A stretch of 6,711 bases of DNA from Pseudomonadota bacterium (GTDB lineage: Bacteria > Pseudomonadota > Gammaproteobacteria > JAKAQQ01), in NCBI GenBank assembly GCA_021852325.1, contig JAJZNM010000103.1, positions 1 to 6,711 on the forward strand, read 5' to 3'. Below are positions 1-6,123 of this stretch, piece by piece. Both the position numbers and the translations under genes were made by a program. Each line of letters opens with the position of its first letter. The first letter of the stretch is position 1. The notes below the pieces were generated by a model that had not been told where the DNA came from, made no database searches, and saw nothing but the letters and a program-made list of their open reading frames with translations.

Positions 1-531
1 CCGTCCGGCCCTGGGCGTGTCCCACACCGTGGAAGGCGTTGGCCCTGGATTGCGGGTTCGGGTCTCCTCGCCCTGGTCATTGTGGCCGAAATCACGGCCA
101 TCGCGGCCCACCAGGGAACCCGGCGGCTTGTGCGCACGCTGATGCCAAGGCCACTCGTCCGTGTGCAATCCGGGCAAGCCCGGGTTCGGCCCACCGAGAT
201 CCGCGTACTCTCCGCCGAGGTCCGGAAGTCGCGCCAAAAACCCGATGCGCTGAGGGTCGAAGGCACACTCCTCAACCTCACCACGCGTCGCCTCGGCTTG
301 CCCGAGCTTTTGGTCCGTTTCACGAACCTCGATGGAGCCATTGTCGCGGAAGGCCTCTTTGGTCCGGGATCCTATCTCACGCCCCCGGAGTCGCACCCGG
401 TACTGCCCGCGCATGCAGGTGTCGCCTTCAGGCTGCGCGTCGTGGACCCGGGCAGGCAGGCGGTCGGATTCAGCATCCGGGCCTGCCGGTACTCTGGCCG
501 ACACCGGATTCTCTGCAGCACGGGAGGATGA
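1..531 (+). CDS. DUF3426 family membrane-anchored protein (5' end missing)
   Basis: The reading frame is open from the first base to a TGA and gives 176 visible residues; the start lies left of the window. Visible residues 14-32 form one hydrophobic membrane segment preceded by an Arg-rich stretch (residues 6-13), which fits a cytoplasmic N-terminus. From about residue 64 to 162 the pattern matches the DUF3426 domain: a V-E-G-T-L-L-N strand (86-92), then L-P-E-L-L-V-R-F (99-106), then F-G-P-G-S-Y-L (120-126), where family members usually have R-x-F-x-P-x-x-Y-L. Family members normally carry an N-terminal MJ0042-type zinc ribbon, which would be off-window. The Cys-x4-5-Gly-Cys pair often seen between the membrane helix and the domain is absent here. 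The function of the family is unknown. Its place upstream of fis is typical of proteobacteria. Family identity is fairly secure, function is not. Confidence 0.8.
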   Translation, partial: PSGPGRVPHRGRRWPWIAGSGLLALVIVAEITAIAAHQGTRRLVRTLMPRPLVRVQSGQARVRPTEIRVLSAEVRKSRQKPDALRVEGTLLNLTTRRLGLPELLVRFTNLDGAIVAEGLFGPGSYLTPPESHPVLPAHAGVAFRLRVVDPGRQAVGFSIRACRYSGRHRILCSTGG

Positions 532-587
532 GGGGCGACGCCTGCGCTGCCGGACGAAGCCCAGAGGTGGCCGCGTAGCATATCCGG

Positions 588-602
588 GATTTTAAAAAAG
601 TC
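588..602. promoter_or_regulatory. Fis-binding-site-like 15-mer upstream of fis
   Basis: A G-N13-C stretch with a pure A/T core (TTTTAAAAAA) lies about 70 bp before the fis start and just upstream of the candidate -35. Fis sites have G and C at the ends of a 15-bp core and an AT-rich centre, both seen here, but the flanking pyrimidine-purine steps are not ideal. E. coli fis is autorepressed through such sites. The same A/T run could instead act as an UP element for RNA polymerase. Confidence 0.3.
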
Positions 603-605
603 AAA

Positions 606-636
606 TTGGGTAACGGGCCATGGGAAGGGTTAAACT
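606..636 (+). promoter_or_regulatory. candidate sigma70 promoter for the fis-purH-purD operon
   Basis: TTGGGT at 606-611 (3 conserved first bases of TTGACA) is followed by TAAACT at 631-636 (4 of 6 to TATAAT) with a long 19-bp spacer. An A/T-rich tract lies immediately upstream (589-605), where an UP element would sit. Transcription would begin near 643, about 29 nt before fis. The match is weak, but this is the only AT-rich part of the 140-bp gap. No intrinsic terminator for the upstream gene is visible in the gap. Confidence 0.35.
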
Positions 637-671
637 GAACACCCTCTTGATCCTTGCCTTGAGCCCGCACC

Positions 672-983
672 ATGACCGGTGACACCAAGAAGAAAACCGC
701 AACCACCCACCACCCGGCCAAGATGGATGGGAGTCCGGCGACCCAGCCGCTCCGTCACTTTGCCGCGCAAGCATTTCGTAGCTATCTCAAGGAGTTGAAC
801 GGACACCGCCCGAAAGACCTGTACCGATTTGTACTCGGCGAGATCGAGGCTCCTCTGATCCAGGTCGCTCTTGAATATACCAAAGGAAATCAAACGGAAG
901 CAGCACGCCTGCTGGGGCTCAGCCGTGCCACCCTCCGCAAGAAGCTGCGTCAGCATGGAGTGCCCGTCCCGCCTTCAGCCTGA
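672..983 (+). CDS. fis: DNA-binding protein Fis
   Basis: Encodes a 103-residue Fis, a small homodimeric nucleoid protein that bends DNA and, in relatives, tunes rRNA promoters, recombination and growth-phase expression. Residues 26-98 align well with E. coli Fis: P-L-R (26-28), L-N-G (42-44), D-L-Y (49-51), Y-T-K-G-N-Q-T (69-75), and a C-terminal helix-turn-helix (about 75-94) ending A-T-L-R-K-K-L. The first 22 residues are a Lys/His/Thr-rich tail unlike E. coli and of unknown role. An in-frame TGA at 660-662 fixes 672 as the earliest start; no clear ribosome binding site precedes it. ATG at 723 (residue 18) is the alternative and would give an 86-residue protein. It is the first gene of the likely fis-purH-purD-GNAT operon; the purH start lies 33 nt downstream. 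The usual partner dusB is not upstream. Confidence 0.95.
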   Translation: MTGDTKKKTATTHHPAKMDGSPATQPLRHFAAQAFRSYLKELNGHRPKDLYRFVLGEIEAPLIQVALEYTKGNQTEAARLLGLSRATLRKKLRQHGVPVPPSA

Positions 984-1016
984 AGACCGGCGGTCAGGAA
1001 CTTCGACAACCGCGGA

Positions 1017-2570
1017 GTGCCGGATTTGACAAGCCCAAAAGCCTTGATCAGTGTCTCCGACCGGACGGGACTGCTTGCATTCGCATCGGCGCTCGCCGGA
1101 TCCGGCTTTTCCCTCCTGGCAACCGAAGGCACTTTGGCTTATCTCCGTGAGCATGGCATCACCTCAGAGCCGGTATCCGGGGTGACGCAAACGCCGGAGA
1201 TGCTCGGAGGCCGCGTCAAGACCCTGCATCCGAACATCCATGGGGGCATCCTGGCACGATCGGAGGATCTTAGGGAACTCCACGCCCTGGGAATCCAGCC
1301 GATCAGCCTCGTGATCGTGAATCTGTATCCCTTTCCGGGCGCCCTGCTTCAGGAGGGGGCATCCCGGAAGGCCCTGGTCGAGCAGATCGACATTGGCGGG
1401 GTGGCTCTGATCCGTGCAGCCGCCAAAAATCATGCGCGCGTCACGGTCATCGTCGATCCGGAAGACTATCCATGGATTGCCTCCCGCCTTGCGGCGGGAT
1501 CCTCCCTCACCGATGCAGAGCGTCTCAACCTTGCCGCCAAGGCGTTCCGCCTCACAGCCTATTATGATGCCCTGATCGCCGACTGGATGGACCCCATTCT
1601 TACCCGCCCGGAGGAGCCTTGGCCCGAACGGTTTTCGCTGGCACTCGTCCGGGACCAGGCGCTACGGTATGGCGAAAATCCGCATCAACGAGCCGCGCTC
1701 TATCGTCTCCATGGGCAGACCCCTCGCACCACGCTCGTGAGCGGCGGGGCCAAACCCCTGTCTTACAACAACCTGCTCGATGTCGATTCGGCCACGGCCT
1801 GTGTCTCGGCATTCGACCAACCGGCCTGCGTGATCGTGAAACATGCCGGTCCTTCGGGCGTGGCCCTGTCGGAGGATGCGATGGCGGCCTACGAGCTGGC
1901 CTATGCCGCCGACCCCGTTTCTGCATTCGGCGGCGTGGTGGCCTTTAACCGGGTGCTGGATGCCGAGGGCGTGGCGACGATTCTGGACCGTAAGTTCGTG
2001 GAGTTGCTTATCGCGCCGGATTTCACCGGGGAGGCCCTCGAGCGGCTCCAGAAATGGCCCCGGGTCCGGGTCCTTCGATTCCAACCGGGATCGTGTGAAC
2101 ACCCTTCCTGGCAGATCCGGGCCCTTGCCGATGGCTGCCTCATCCAGGAACGGGACCAAAATCACGGAGAAGCAGCCGGTTTCCGGTCGGTGGCCCAACG
2201 CCCACCCACCGACGAGGAACAGGCCGACCTCCTGTTCGCATGGATCGTCGCACGCTTTGTCCCGTCCAATGCGATCGTGCTGGCCCAAAAGCACCAGACG
2301 CGAGGACTCGGGGGTGGCCAGCCCAACCGGATCGACAGCCTCACGCTCGCACGGGACAAGGCGCGGCGGGCCGGACTCGACCAGGGGCCCATGGTACTCG
2401 CCTCCGACGGGTTCCTGCCATTCCCCGATGTGGTCGAGCAGGCCGCGGCCTGCGGCGTCACCGCCATTATCCAGCCCGGAGGTGCCCTCCGGGACTCAAA
2501 AGTGATTGATATGGCCGATCGATATGGGATGGCCCTGATCCTGACGGGGACGCGCCATTTTCGCCACTGA
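1017..2570 (+). CDS. purH: bifunctional AICAR formyltransferase / IMP cyclohydrolase PurH
   Basis: A 517-residue cytosolic enzyme, close to the 529 of E. coli, catalysing the last two steps of IMP synthesis: formylation of AICAR with 10-formyl-THF, then ring closure. The N-terminal MGS-fold cyclohydrolase domain (about 7-195) shows G-G-R-V-K-T-L-H-P (64-72), N-L-Y-P-F (102-106), I-D-I-G-G (124-128) and A-A-A-K-N-H (134-139). The transformylase part shows R-Y-G-E-N-P-H-Q (217-224), L-S-Y-N-N-L (248-253), the catalytic K-H pair (275-276), S-A-F-G-G (302-306), G-G-G-Q-P-N-R (432-438) and the canonical C-terminal H-F-R-H. Oddities are A-T-E-G-T at 35-39, where S-T-G-G-T is usual, and K-H-A-G-P-S-G in place of K-H-A-N-P-C-G. 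The GTG at 1017 is the first possible start after the in-frame fis stop but has no spaced Shine-Dalgarno. TTG at 1026 sits 8 nt after GGAG and is a real alternative. Confidence 0.96.
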   Translation: MPDLTSPKALISVSDRTGLLAFASALAGSGFSLLATEGTLAYLREHGITSEPVSGVTQTPEMLGGRVKTLHPNIHGGILARSEDLRELHALGIQPISLVIVNLYPFPGALLQEGASRKALVEQIDIGGVALIRAAAKNHARVTVIVDPEDYPWIASRLAAGSSLTDAERLNLAAKAFRLTAYYDALIADWMDPILTRPEEPWPERFSLALVRDQALRYGENPHQRAALYRLHGQTPRTTLVSGGAKPLSYNNLLDVDSATACVSAFDQPACVIVKHAGPSGVALSEDAMAAYELAYAADPVSAFGGVVAFNRVLDAEGVATILDRKFVELLIAPDFTGEALERLQKWPRVRVLRFQPGSCEHPSWQIRALADGCLIQERDQNHGEAAGFRSVAQRPPTDEEQADLLFAWIVARFVPSNAIVLAQKHQTRGLGGGQPNRIDSLTLARDKARRAGLDQGPMVLASDGFLPFPDVVEQAAACGVTAIIQPGGALRDSKVIDMADRYGMALILTGTRHFRH

Positions 2571-2612
2571 AGGACCCCCTCGAAGGGCACGAACGATGCG
2601 CATGACGATCCG

Positions 2613-3890
2613 ATGAAACGTGGAGCAAGAGTGATGGTTGTGGGGCAGGGCGCGCGTGAACACGCACTCGCCTGGGCGCTGGCGCGCTCTCCCCATGTGG
2701 AGCAAGTCACGGTTGCCCCTGGCAATGCCGGCACGCTCACCGAACCCCAGGTCCGGAACCTGGCGCTCGCCACCGACCAGGTGGATGCCATCGCAAAACA
2801 TGCCGAGGCGGAGCATCTGGATCTCGTCGTGGTCGGACCCGAAGGGCCACTCGTCGCCGGATTGGTCGACCGACTCGATGAGGCGGGTGTGGCTTCGATC
2901 GGCCCGCCCTCCCACCTGGCCGTGCTCGAGGGGTCGAAGATCTACTGCAAACGGTTCTGCGAAACCCATGCCATCCCGACGGCTCCGGCGCGCATCCATG
3001 CCCGTCTCGAGGAAGCGCTCGAAGACATCGCCAGCCGGCAGGGGCCGATGGTGATCAAGGCCTCGGGACTGTGTGCCGGCAAGGGGGTGGTGGTCGCCGA
3101 GACGCGGGCGGAAGCGGAAGCGGCCGCGCGCACATTGTTCACGCTCTCCGCAGCCCGTGAGGGGATCCTCGTTGAATCGTGCCTCAGGGGGTGGGAGACG
3201 AGCTACATCGTGCTGGCAAACGGGACCCGTTACCTGGCCTGGCCTTCTGCGCAGGATCACAAACGGCTGCGCTCGGGCAACCTGGGGCCCAATACGGGCG
3301 GGATGGGCGCCTTTTCCCCTTCCCCTGGAATGACTCCCGCGCTCGAGACCCGCATCCGGCAAACGATCATCGAACCCACCCTCAATGCCCTGGCGGAGGC
3401 GCGAACCCCTTACCGGGGATTCCTCTATGCCGGCATCATGGTGGATGCATCCGGCGTTCCCCATCTCCTCGAGTTCAACTGCCGGCTGGGCGATCCCGAG
3501 ACCCAGGCCCTCTTGTTCCGGCTGGAAAGCGATCCTTACGAAATGCTCGACGCCGCCGCGCGAGGCCAACTCGACAGTTGCAAGCCACGCTGGAAGCCGG
3601 AGCCGGCCCTGACCGTCGTGCTGGCCTCGCCCGGATACCCGGGTCCCTGCGAGACGGGTGCGCCCATTTCAGGGCTGGACGCACCCCATGAGATGGGGGT
3701 TAAGATCTTCCACGCGGCCACCCGGCCCGGCCCGGCAAAACCGATCACGGACGGCGGCCGCGTCTTGAGTGTGACGGCGACGGGGGCGAATCTCGAGGCG
3801 GCCCGGCAACGGGCCTACGCCCGGATCCGGCAAATCGCATTCACCGGCATGCAATACCGGGAGGATATCGGTCTTGTCAGCAGCCCCTGA
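2613..3890 (+). CDS. purD: phosphoribosylamine-glycine ligase PurD (GAR synthetase)
   Basis: A 425-residue ATP-grasp enzyme joining glycine to phosphoribosylamine, step two of purine synthesis. Domains in order: N-terminal nucleotide-like fold with G-Q-G-A-R-E-H-A-L (11-19), A-P-G-N-A-G-T (35-41) and V-G-P-E-G-P-L (74-80); ATP-grasp core with E-G-S-K (106-109), G-L-C-A-G-K-G-V-V-V (152-161), Q-D-H-K-R (214-218), G-P-N-T-G-G-M-G (225-232) and the metal-binding E-F-N-C-R-L-G-D-P-E-T-Q (287-298); C-terminal domain with G-Y-P-G (341-344), G-G-R-V-L (381-385) and R-E-D-I-G (416-420). The stretch usually E-E-F-L-x-G-E-E is here E-S-C-L-R-G-W-E (188-195). Seven cysteines are present. The start at 2613 keeps the full first beta strand but lacks a Shine-Dalgarno; GTG 2631 or ATG 2634 have GGAG (2622-2625) upstream but would trim that strand. 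It starts 42 nt after purH and overlaps the next gene. Confidence 0.96.
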   Translation: MKRGARVMVVGQGAREHALAWALARSPHVEQVTVAPGNAGTLTEPQVRNLALATDQVDAIAKHAEAEHLDLVVVGPEGPLVAGLVDRLDEAGVASIGPPSHLAVLEGSKIYCKRFCETHAIPTAPARIHARLEEALEDIASRQGPMVIKASGLCAGKGVVVAETRAEAEAAARTLFTLSAAREGILVESCLRGWETSYIVLANGTRYLAWPSAQDHKRLRSGNLGPNTGGMGAFSPSPGMTPALETRIRQTIIEPTLNALAEARTPYRGFLYAGIMVDASGVPHLLEFNCRLGDPETQALLFRLESDPYEMLDAAARGQLDSCKPRWKPEPALTVVLASPGYPGPCETGAPISGLDAPHEMGVKIFHAATRPGPAKPITDGGRVLSVTATGANLEAARQRAYARIRQIAFTGMQYREDIGLVSSP

Positions 3891-4320
3891 CCTGCGCATC
3901 GAGGCGTGCGAACCGGGCGCGCGCGACCCAGGGCTCTACCGCGTCATCCGGGAACTGCGCACCGGACTGGATCCACACACCTTCGAGGCACGCTGGCGGC
4001 ATCAGGCCGAATGCTTCCAGTACCAGCTGATCGCGGCTTCGATCGGAGCAGAGGTCACAGGCGTGATGGGCGTGCGCCCGGTCGCCACCCTCTCCCGCGG
4101 CCGCTTCCTCCATATCGATGATCTCGTGGTCCATCCCCGCTACCGGCGTCAGGGGGTCGGAACGGCACTCCTCGACTGGGCCGAGTCTCATGCCCGTCTC
4201 ATTGGCCTGGATTCCATCTATCTCGATAGCCGGACCGATGCCCTGGAATTCTACCGCGGGCTGGGGTATCTCCCGCACGGCTCGGTCCTGGTCCGGAAGG
4301 TTCTCGATCCGGATCGCTAG
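3874..4320 (+). CDS. GNAT family N-acetyltransferase
   Basis: A 148-residue protein with a complete GNAT fold: a strand H-I-D-D-L-V-V-H-P (80-88), the acetyl-CoA pyrophosphate-binding loop R-R-Q-G-V-G-T-A (91-98) of motif A, and the motif B-like end with Y-L-D-S-R-T-D-A (116-123), F-Y-R-G-L-G-Y (126-132) and a final hydrophobic strand. The family transfers an acetyl group from acetyl-CoA to an amine; the substrate cannot be told from sequence. The TTG start is supported by GGGAGG at 3859-3864, nine nt upstream, and by 17-nt overlap with the end of purD, so it is probably translated from the purine operon mRNA. Its TAG is shared, on the opposite strand, with the stop of rho. ATG starts further in would delete the first strands. 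Whether it has any link to purine synthesis is unknown. Confidence 0.88.
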   Translation: MSAAPDLRIEACEPGARDPGLYRVIRELRTGLDPHTFEARWRHQAECFQYQLIAASIGAEVTGVMGVRPVATLSRGRFLHIDDLVVHPRYRRQGVGTALLDWAESHARLIGLDSIYLDSRTDALEFYRGLGYLPHGSVLVRKVLDPDR

Positions 4321-4321
4321 C
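4305..4321. other. convergent gene junction with abutting palindromes
   Basis: CGATCCGGATCG (4305-4316) is a perfect 12-bp palindrome in the last codons of the GNAT gene, directly followed by GCTAGC (4316-4321), another palindrome whose CTAG supplies the TAG stop of both the GNAT gene and rho. No hairpin with a U-run is present on either strand, so this does not look like an intrinsic terminator. Confidence 0.6.
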
Positions 4322-5702
4322 GCCGCATCGAATCGAAGAACTCGCTGTTGGTCTTGGTCTCCTTGAGCTTGGAAAGCAGGAACTCGATCGCGGCGAGCTC
4401 GTCCATGGGATGCAATAGCTGGCGGAGGATCCAGAGCTTCTGGAGTTCATCCGGGGGCACCAGGAGTTCTTCCTTGCGGGTTCCAGAACGGTTGATGTTG
4501 ATGGCCGGGAAAATCCGCTTTTCGTAGATGCGCCGGTCCAGATGGATTTCCGAGTTGCCCGTGCCCTTGAACTCTTCGTAGATCACATCGTCCATCCGGG
4601 AACCGGTATCGATCAGGGCGGTCGCCACGATTGTGAGGCTTCCGCCTTCCTCGATATTGCGGGCTGATCCGAAGATCCGCTTGGGGCGCTGCAAGGCACT
4701 GGCGTCGACGCCACCGGTCAGCACCTTGCCCGAGGCCGGAGCCACTGTGTTGTAGGCCCGTGCCAGGCGCGTGATGGAATCCAACAGGATCACCACATCG
4801 CGTTTATGTTCCACCAGGCGCTTGGCCTTTTCGATGACCATGTCAGCCACTTGCACATGGCGGGTTGCGGGTTCGTCGAAGGTACTCGAAACCACCTCGC
4901 CCCGGACCGAGCGGCTCATTTCCGTGACTTCTTCCGGACGTTCGTCGATCAGCAGAACGATGAGATAGACTTCCGGATGGTTGGCGGTGATGGACTGCGC
5001 GATGTTCTGAAGCATCATGGTCTTGCCCGCCTTGGGCGGGGAGACGATCAGGCTGCGCTGTCCTTTGCCGATCGGCGCCACCATGTCAATGATGCGTGCC
5101 GTAATGTCTTCGGTGCTGCCCGTGCCCCGTTCCATCTTGAACCGGGTCTTGGGGAAGAGAGGGGTCAGGTTCTCGAACAGAATCTTGTTCTGCGCATTCG
5201 AAGGATGATCATAGTTGATGCGATCCACCTTGAGCAGCGCGAAGTATCGCTCGCCCTCCTTGGGTGGACGGACGCGCCCGGATACCGTATCGCCGGTTCT
5301 GAGGTTGAACCGGCGCACCTGGCTCGGCGAGACATAGACATCGTCCGGACCCGCAAGATAGGAGCTGTCCGCCGAACGCAGGAATCCATAGCCATCCTGC
5401 ATGATTTCGAGCACCCCCTCACCCACGATCCCTTCACCACTGCGCGCCTTGGCTTTCAAGACGGCAAAGATCACCTCCTGTTTGCGGGCACGCGCTGCGC
5501 CTTCGATGGCGAGCGATTCGGCCAGCTGGATCAGTGCGGTGGGTGGCATCCGCTTGAGGTCATTGAGATCGATGGTCGGACGATGGTCATCGGCTGCCGT
5601 CGTCGTATCCTCGACGTACTCCTCATCAGGTCCCATGGGTATGCCTTCCATGGGATCGTTCGACATCATGCGGGGTCCGCCGCGGCGTCTTGGGTATCTC
5701 AT
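4317..5702 (-). CDS. rho: transcription termination factor Rho
   Basis: Encodes the hexameric RNA-dependent ATPase that releases untranslated transcripts. With the ATG at 5702 it is 461 residues; E. coli Rho is 419. E. coli Met1 aligns near residue 44, so there is an N-terminal extension of about 43 residues: first Arg-rich, then acidic (P-D-E-E-Y-V-E-D). Then come the helical N-domain, the cold-shock-like RNA-binding domain with D-G-Y-G-F-L-R (103-109) and Y-F-A-L-L-K-V (153-159), the Walker A loop P-P-K-A-G-K-T (222-228), L-I-D-E-R-P-E-E (251-258), Walker B I-L-L-D-S (305-309), the Q loop S-G-K-V-L-T-G-G-V-D (324-333) and the R loop K-G-T-G-N (379-383). All key residues look intact. The chosen start makes a 4-nt ATGA overlap with the trxA stop, suggesting coupling. 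ATGs at 5669, 5666, 5651 and 5636 are alternatives; the frame is also open further into trxA but that is shadow. It ends tail to tail with the GNAT gene. Confidence 0.96.
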   Translation of the reverse strand: MRYPRRRGGPRMMSNDPMEGIPMGPDEEYVEDTTTAADDHRPTIDLNDLKRMPPTALIQLAESLAIEGAARARKQEVIFAVLKAKARSGEGIVGEGVLEIMQDGYGFLRSADSSYLAGPDDVYVSPSQVRRFNLRTGDTVSGRVRPPKEGERYFALLKVDRINYDHPSNAQNKILFENLTPLFPKTRFKMERGTGSTEDITARIIDMVAPIGKGQRSLIVSPPKAGKTMMLQNIAQSITANHPEVYLIVLLIDERPEEVTEMSRSVRGEVVSSTFDEPATRHVQVADMVIEKAKRLVEHKRDVVILLDSITRLARAYNTVAPASGKVLTGGVDASALQRPKRIFGSARNIEEGGSLTIVATALIDTGSRMDDVIYEEFKGTGNSEIHLDRRIYEKRIFPAININRSGTRKEELLVPPDELQKLWILRQLLHPMDELAAIEFLLSKLKETKTNSEFFDSMRR

Positions 5703-6025
5703 AGGTTCACATCCAGGAAGTTGGCAAGCTGTGACCGGCTCAAGGCGCCCACCTTCTGGGCCTGGACATTGCCTTGTCGGAAGAGGATCAGGGTCGGGAT
5801 CCCGCGCACACCGTAATGGGCTGGCGTCTTCGGATTCTCGTCGACGTTGAGCTTGAGAACCTTCAGCCGATCCGCATATTGCCCGGCGATCTCTTCGAGG
5901 ATCGGCGCGACCATGCGGCAGGGGCCGCACCATTCGGCCCAGAAATCCACGAGTACCGGTATTTCGGACTTGAGTACGTCGGCATCAAAGGCCGTGTCAC
6001 TGGTGTGAACGATCGCCTCGGTCAT
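5699..6025 (-). CDS. trxA: thioredoxin TrxA
   Basis: A 108-residue thioredoxin, the same length class as E. coli Trx1, reducing disulfides in cytosolic proteins with electrons from thioredoxin reductase. The active site W-C-G-P-C is at residues 32-36, the buried Asp at 27, and the cis-proline in G-I-P-T at 77. The C-terminal helix (about 96-106) is normal. The start is well supported: GGAGAG lies five nt upstream (6031-6036). No signal peptide is visible. It is the first gene of a trxA-rho pair, an order also found in E. coli, but without a separate rho leader between them: the TGA overlaps the proposed rho ATG by four bases. The upstream leader is C-rich and G-poor, which could matter for Rho-dependent control of both genes. 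Confidence 0.97.
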   Translation of the reverse strand: MTEAIVHTSDTAFDADVLKSEIPVLVDFWAEWCGPCRMVAPILEEIAGQYADRLKVLKLNVDENPKTPAHYGVRGIPTLILFRQGNVQAQKVGALSRSQLANFLDVNL

Positions 6026-6040
6026 GGGCTCTCTCCAGGG

Positions 6041-6080
6041 GTCAACAGATATAGGTAAGGGGGATTCAGGGGTGGGGGAC
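6041..6080 (-). promoter_or_regulatory. C-rich, G-poor trxA-rho leader segment (possible rut site)
   Basis: In the trxA sense this 40-nt stretch has 18 C and 4 G, including three C runs, just before the trxA ribosome binding site. Rho loads on C-rich, G-poor, unstructured RNA (rut sites), and E. coli rho is known to be autoregulated in its leader. A rut role here is an inference; composition is the only evidence. Confidence 0.35.
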
Positions 6081-6123
6081 TGCTCTCAAGATAAGGTCAC
6101 GTCGCTCGGAGGAGATCGGTTCA

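Noticed and set aside
39..578. 179-codon plus-strand frame over the DUF3426 gene
   Set aside because: It is Pro/Arg/Ala/His-rich with no domain; frame 1 holds the real DUF3426 gene.
990..1013. GCGGT/ACCGC hairpin between fis and purH
   Set aside because: Five pairs around a 14-nt loop with no U-run; too weak to call an attenuator or terminator.
2496..3569. 357-codon open frame on the minus strand antisense to purD
   Set aside because: It lies opposite purD, has no recognisable domain, and arises from GC-rich codon bias.
4290..4350. intrinsic terminator at the GNAT/rho junction
   Set aside because: The palindromes there have no usable loop and no U-run on either strand.
4806..5816. 336-codon open frame on the plus strand antisense to rho
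   Set aside because: It matches no family and lies wholly opposite the strongly conserved rho; long antisense frames are common in GC-rich DNA.
5914..5929. perfect TGCGGC/GCCGCA hairpin inside trxA
   Set aside because: It is a by-product of the codons for the W-C-G-P-C-R active site and is probably not regulatory.
6059..6078. possible G-quadruplex on the plus strand (runs of 5, 4 and 5 G)
   Set aside because: Only three runs of three or more G are present; a fourth is missing. The C-rich reading on the trxA strand is the more useful view.
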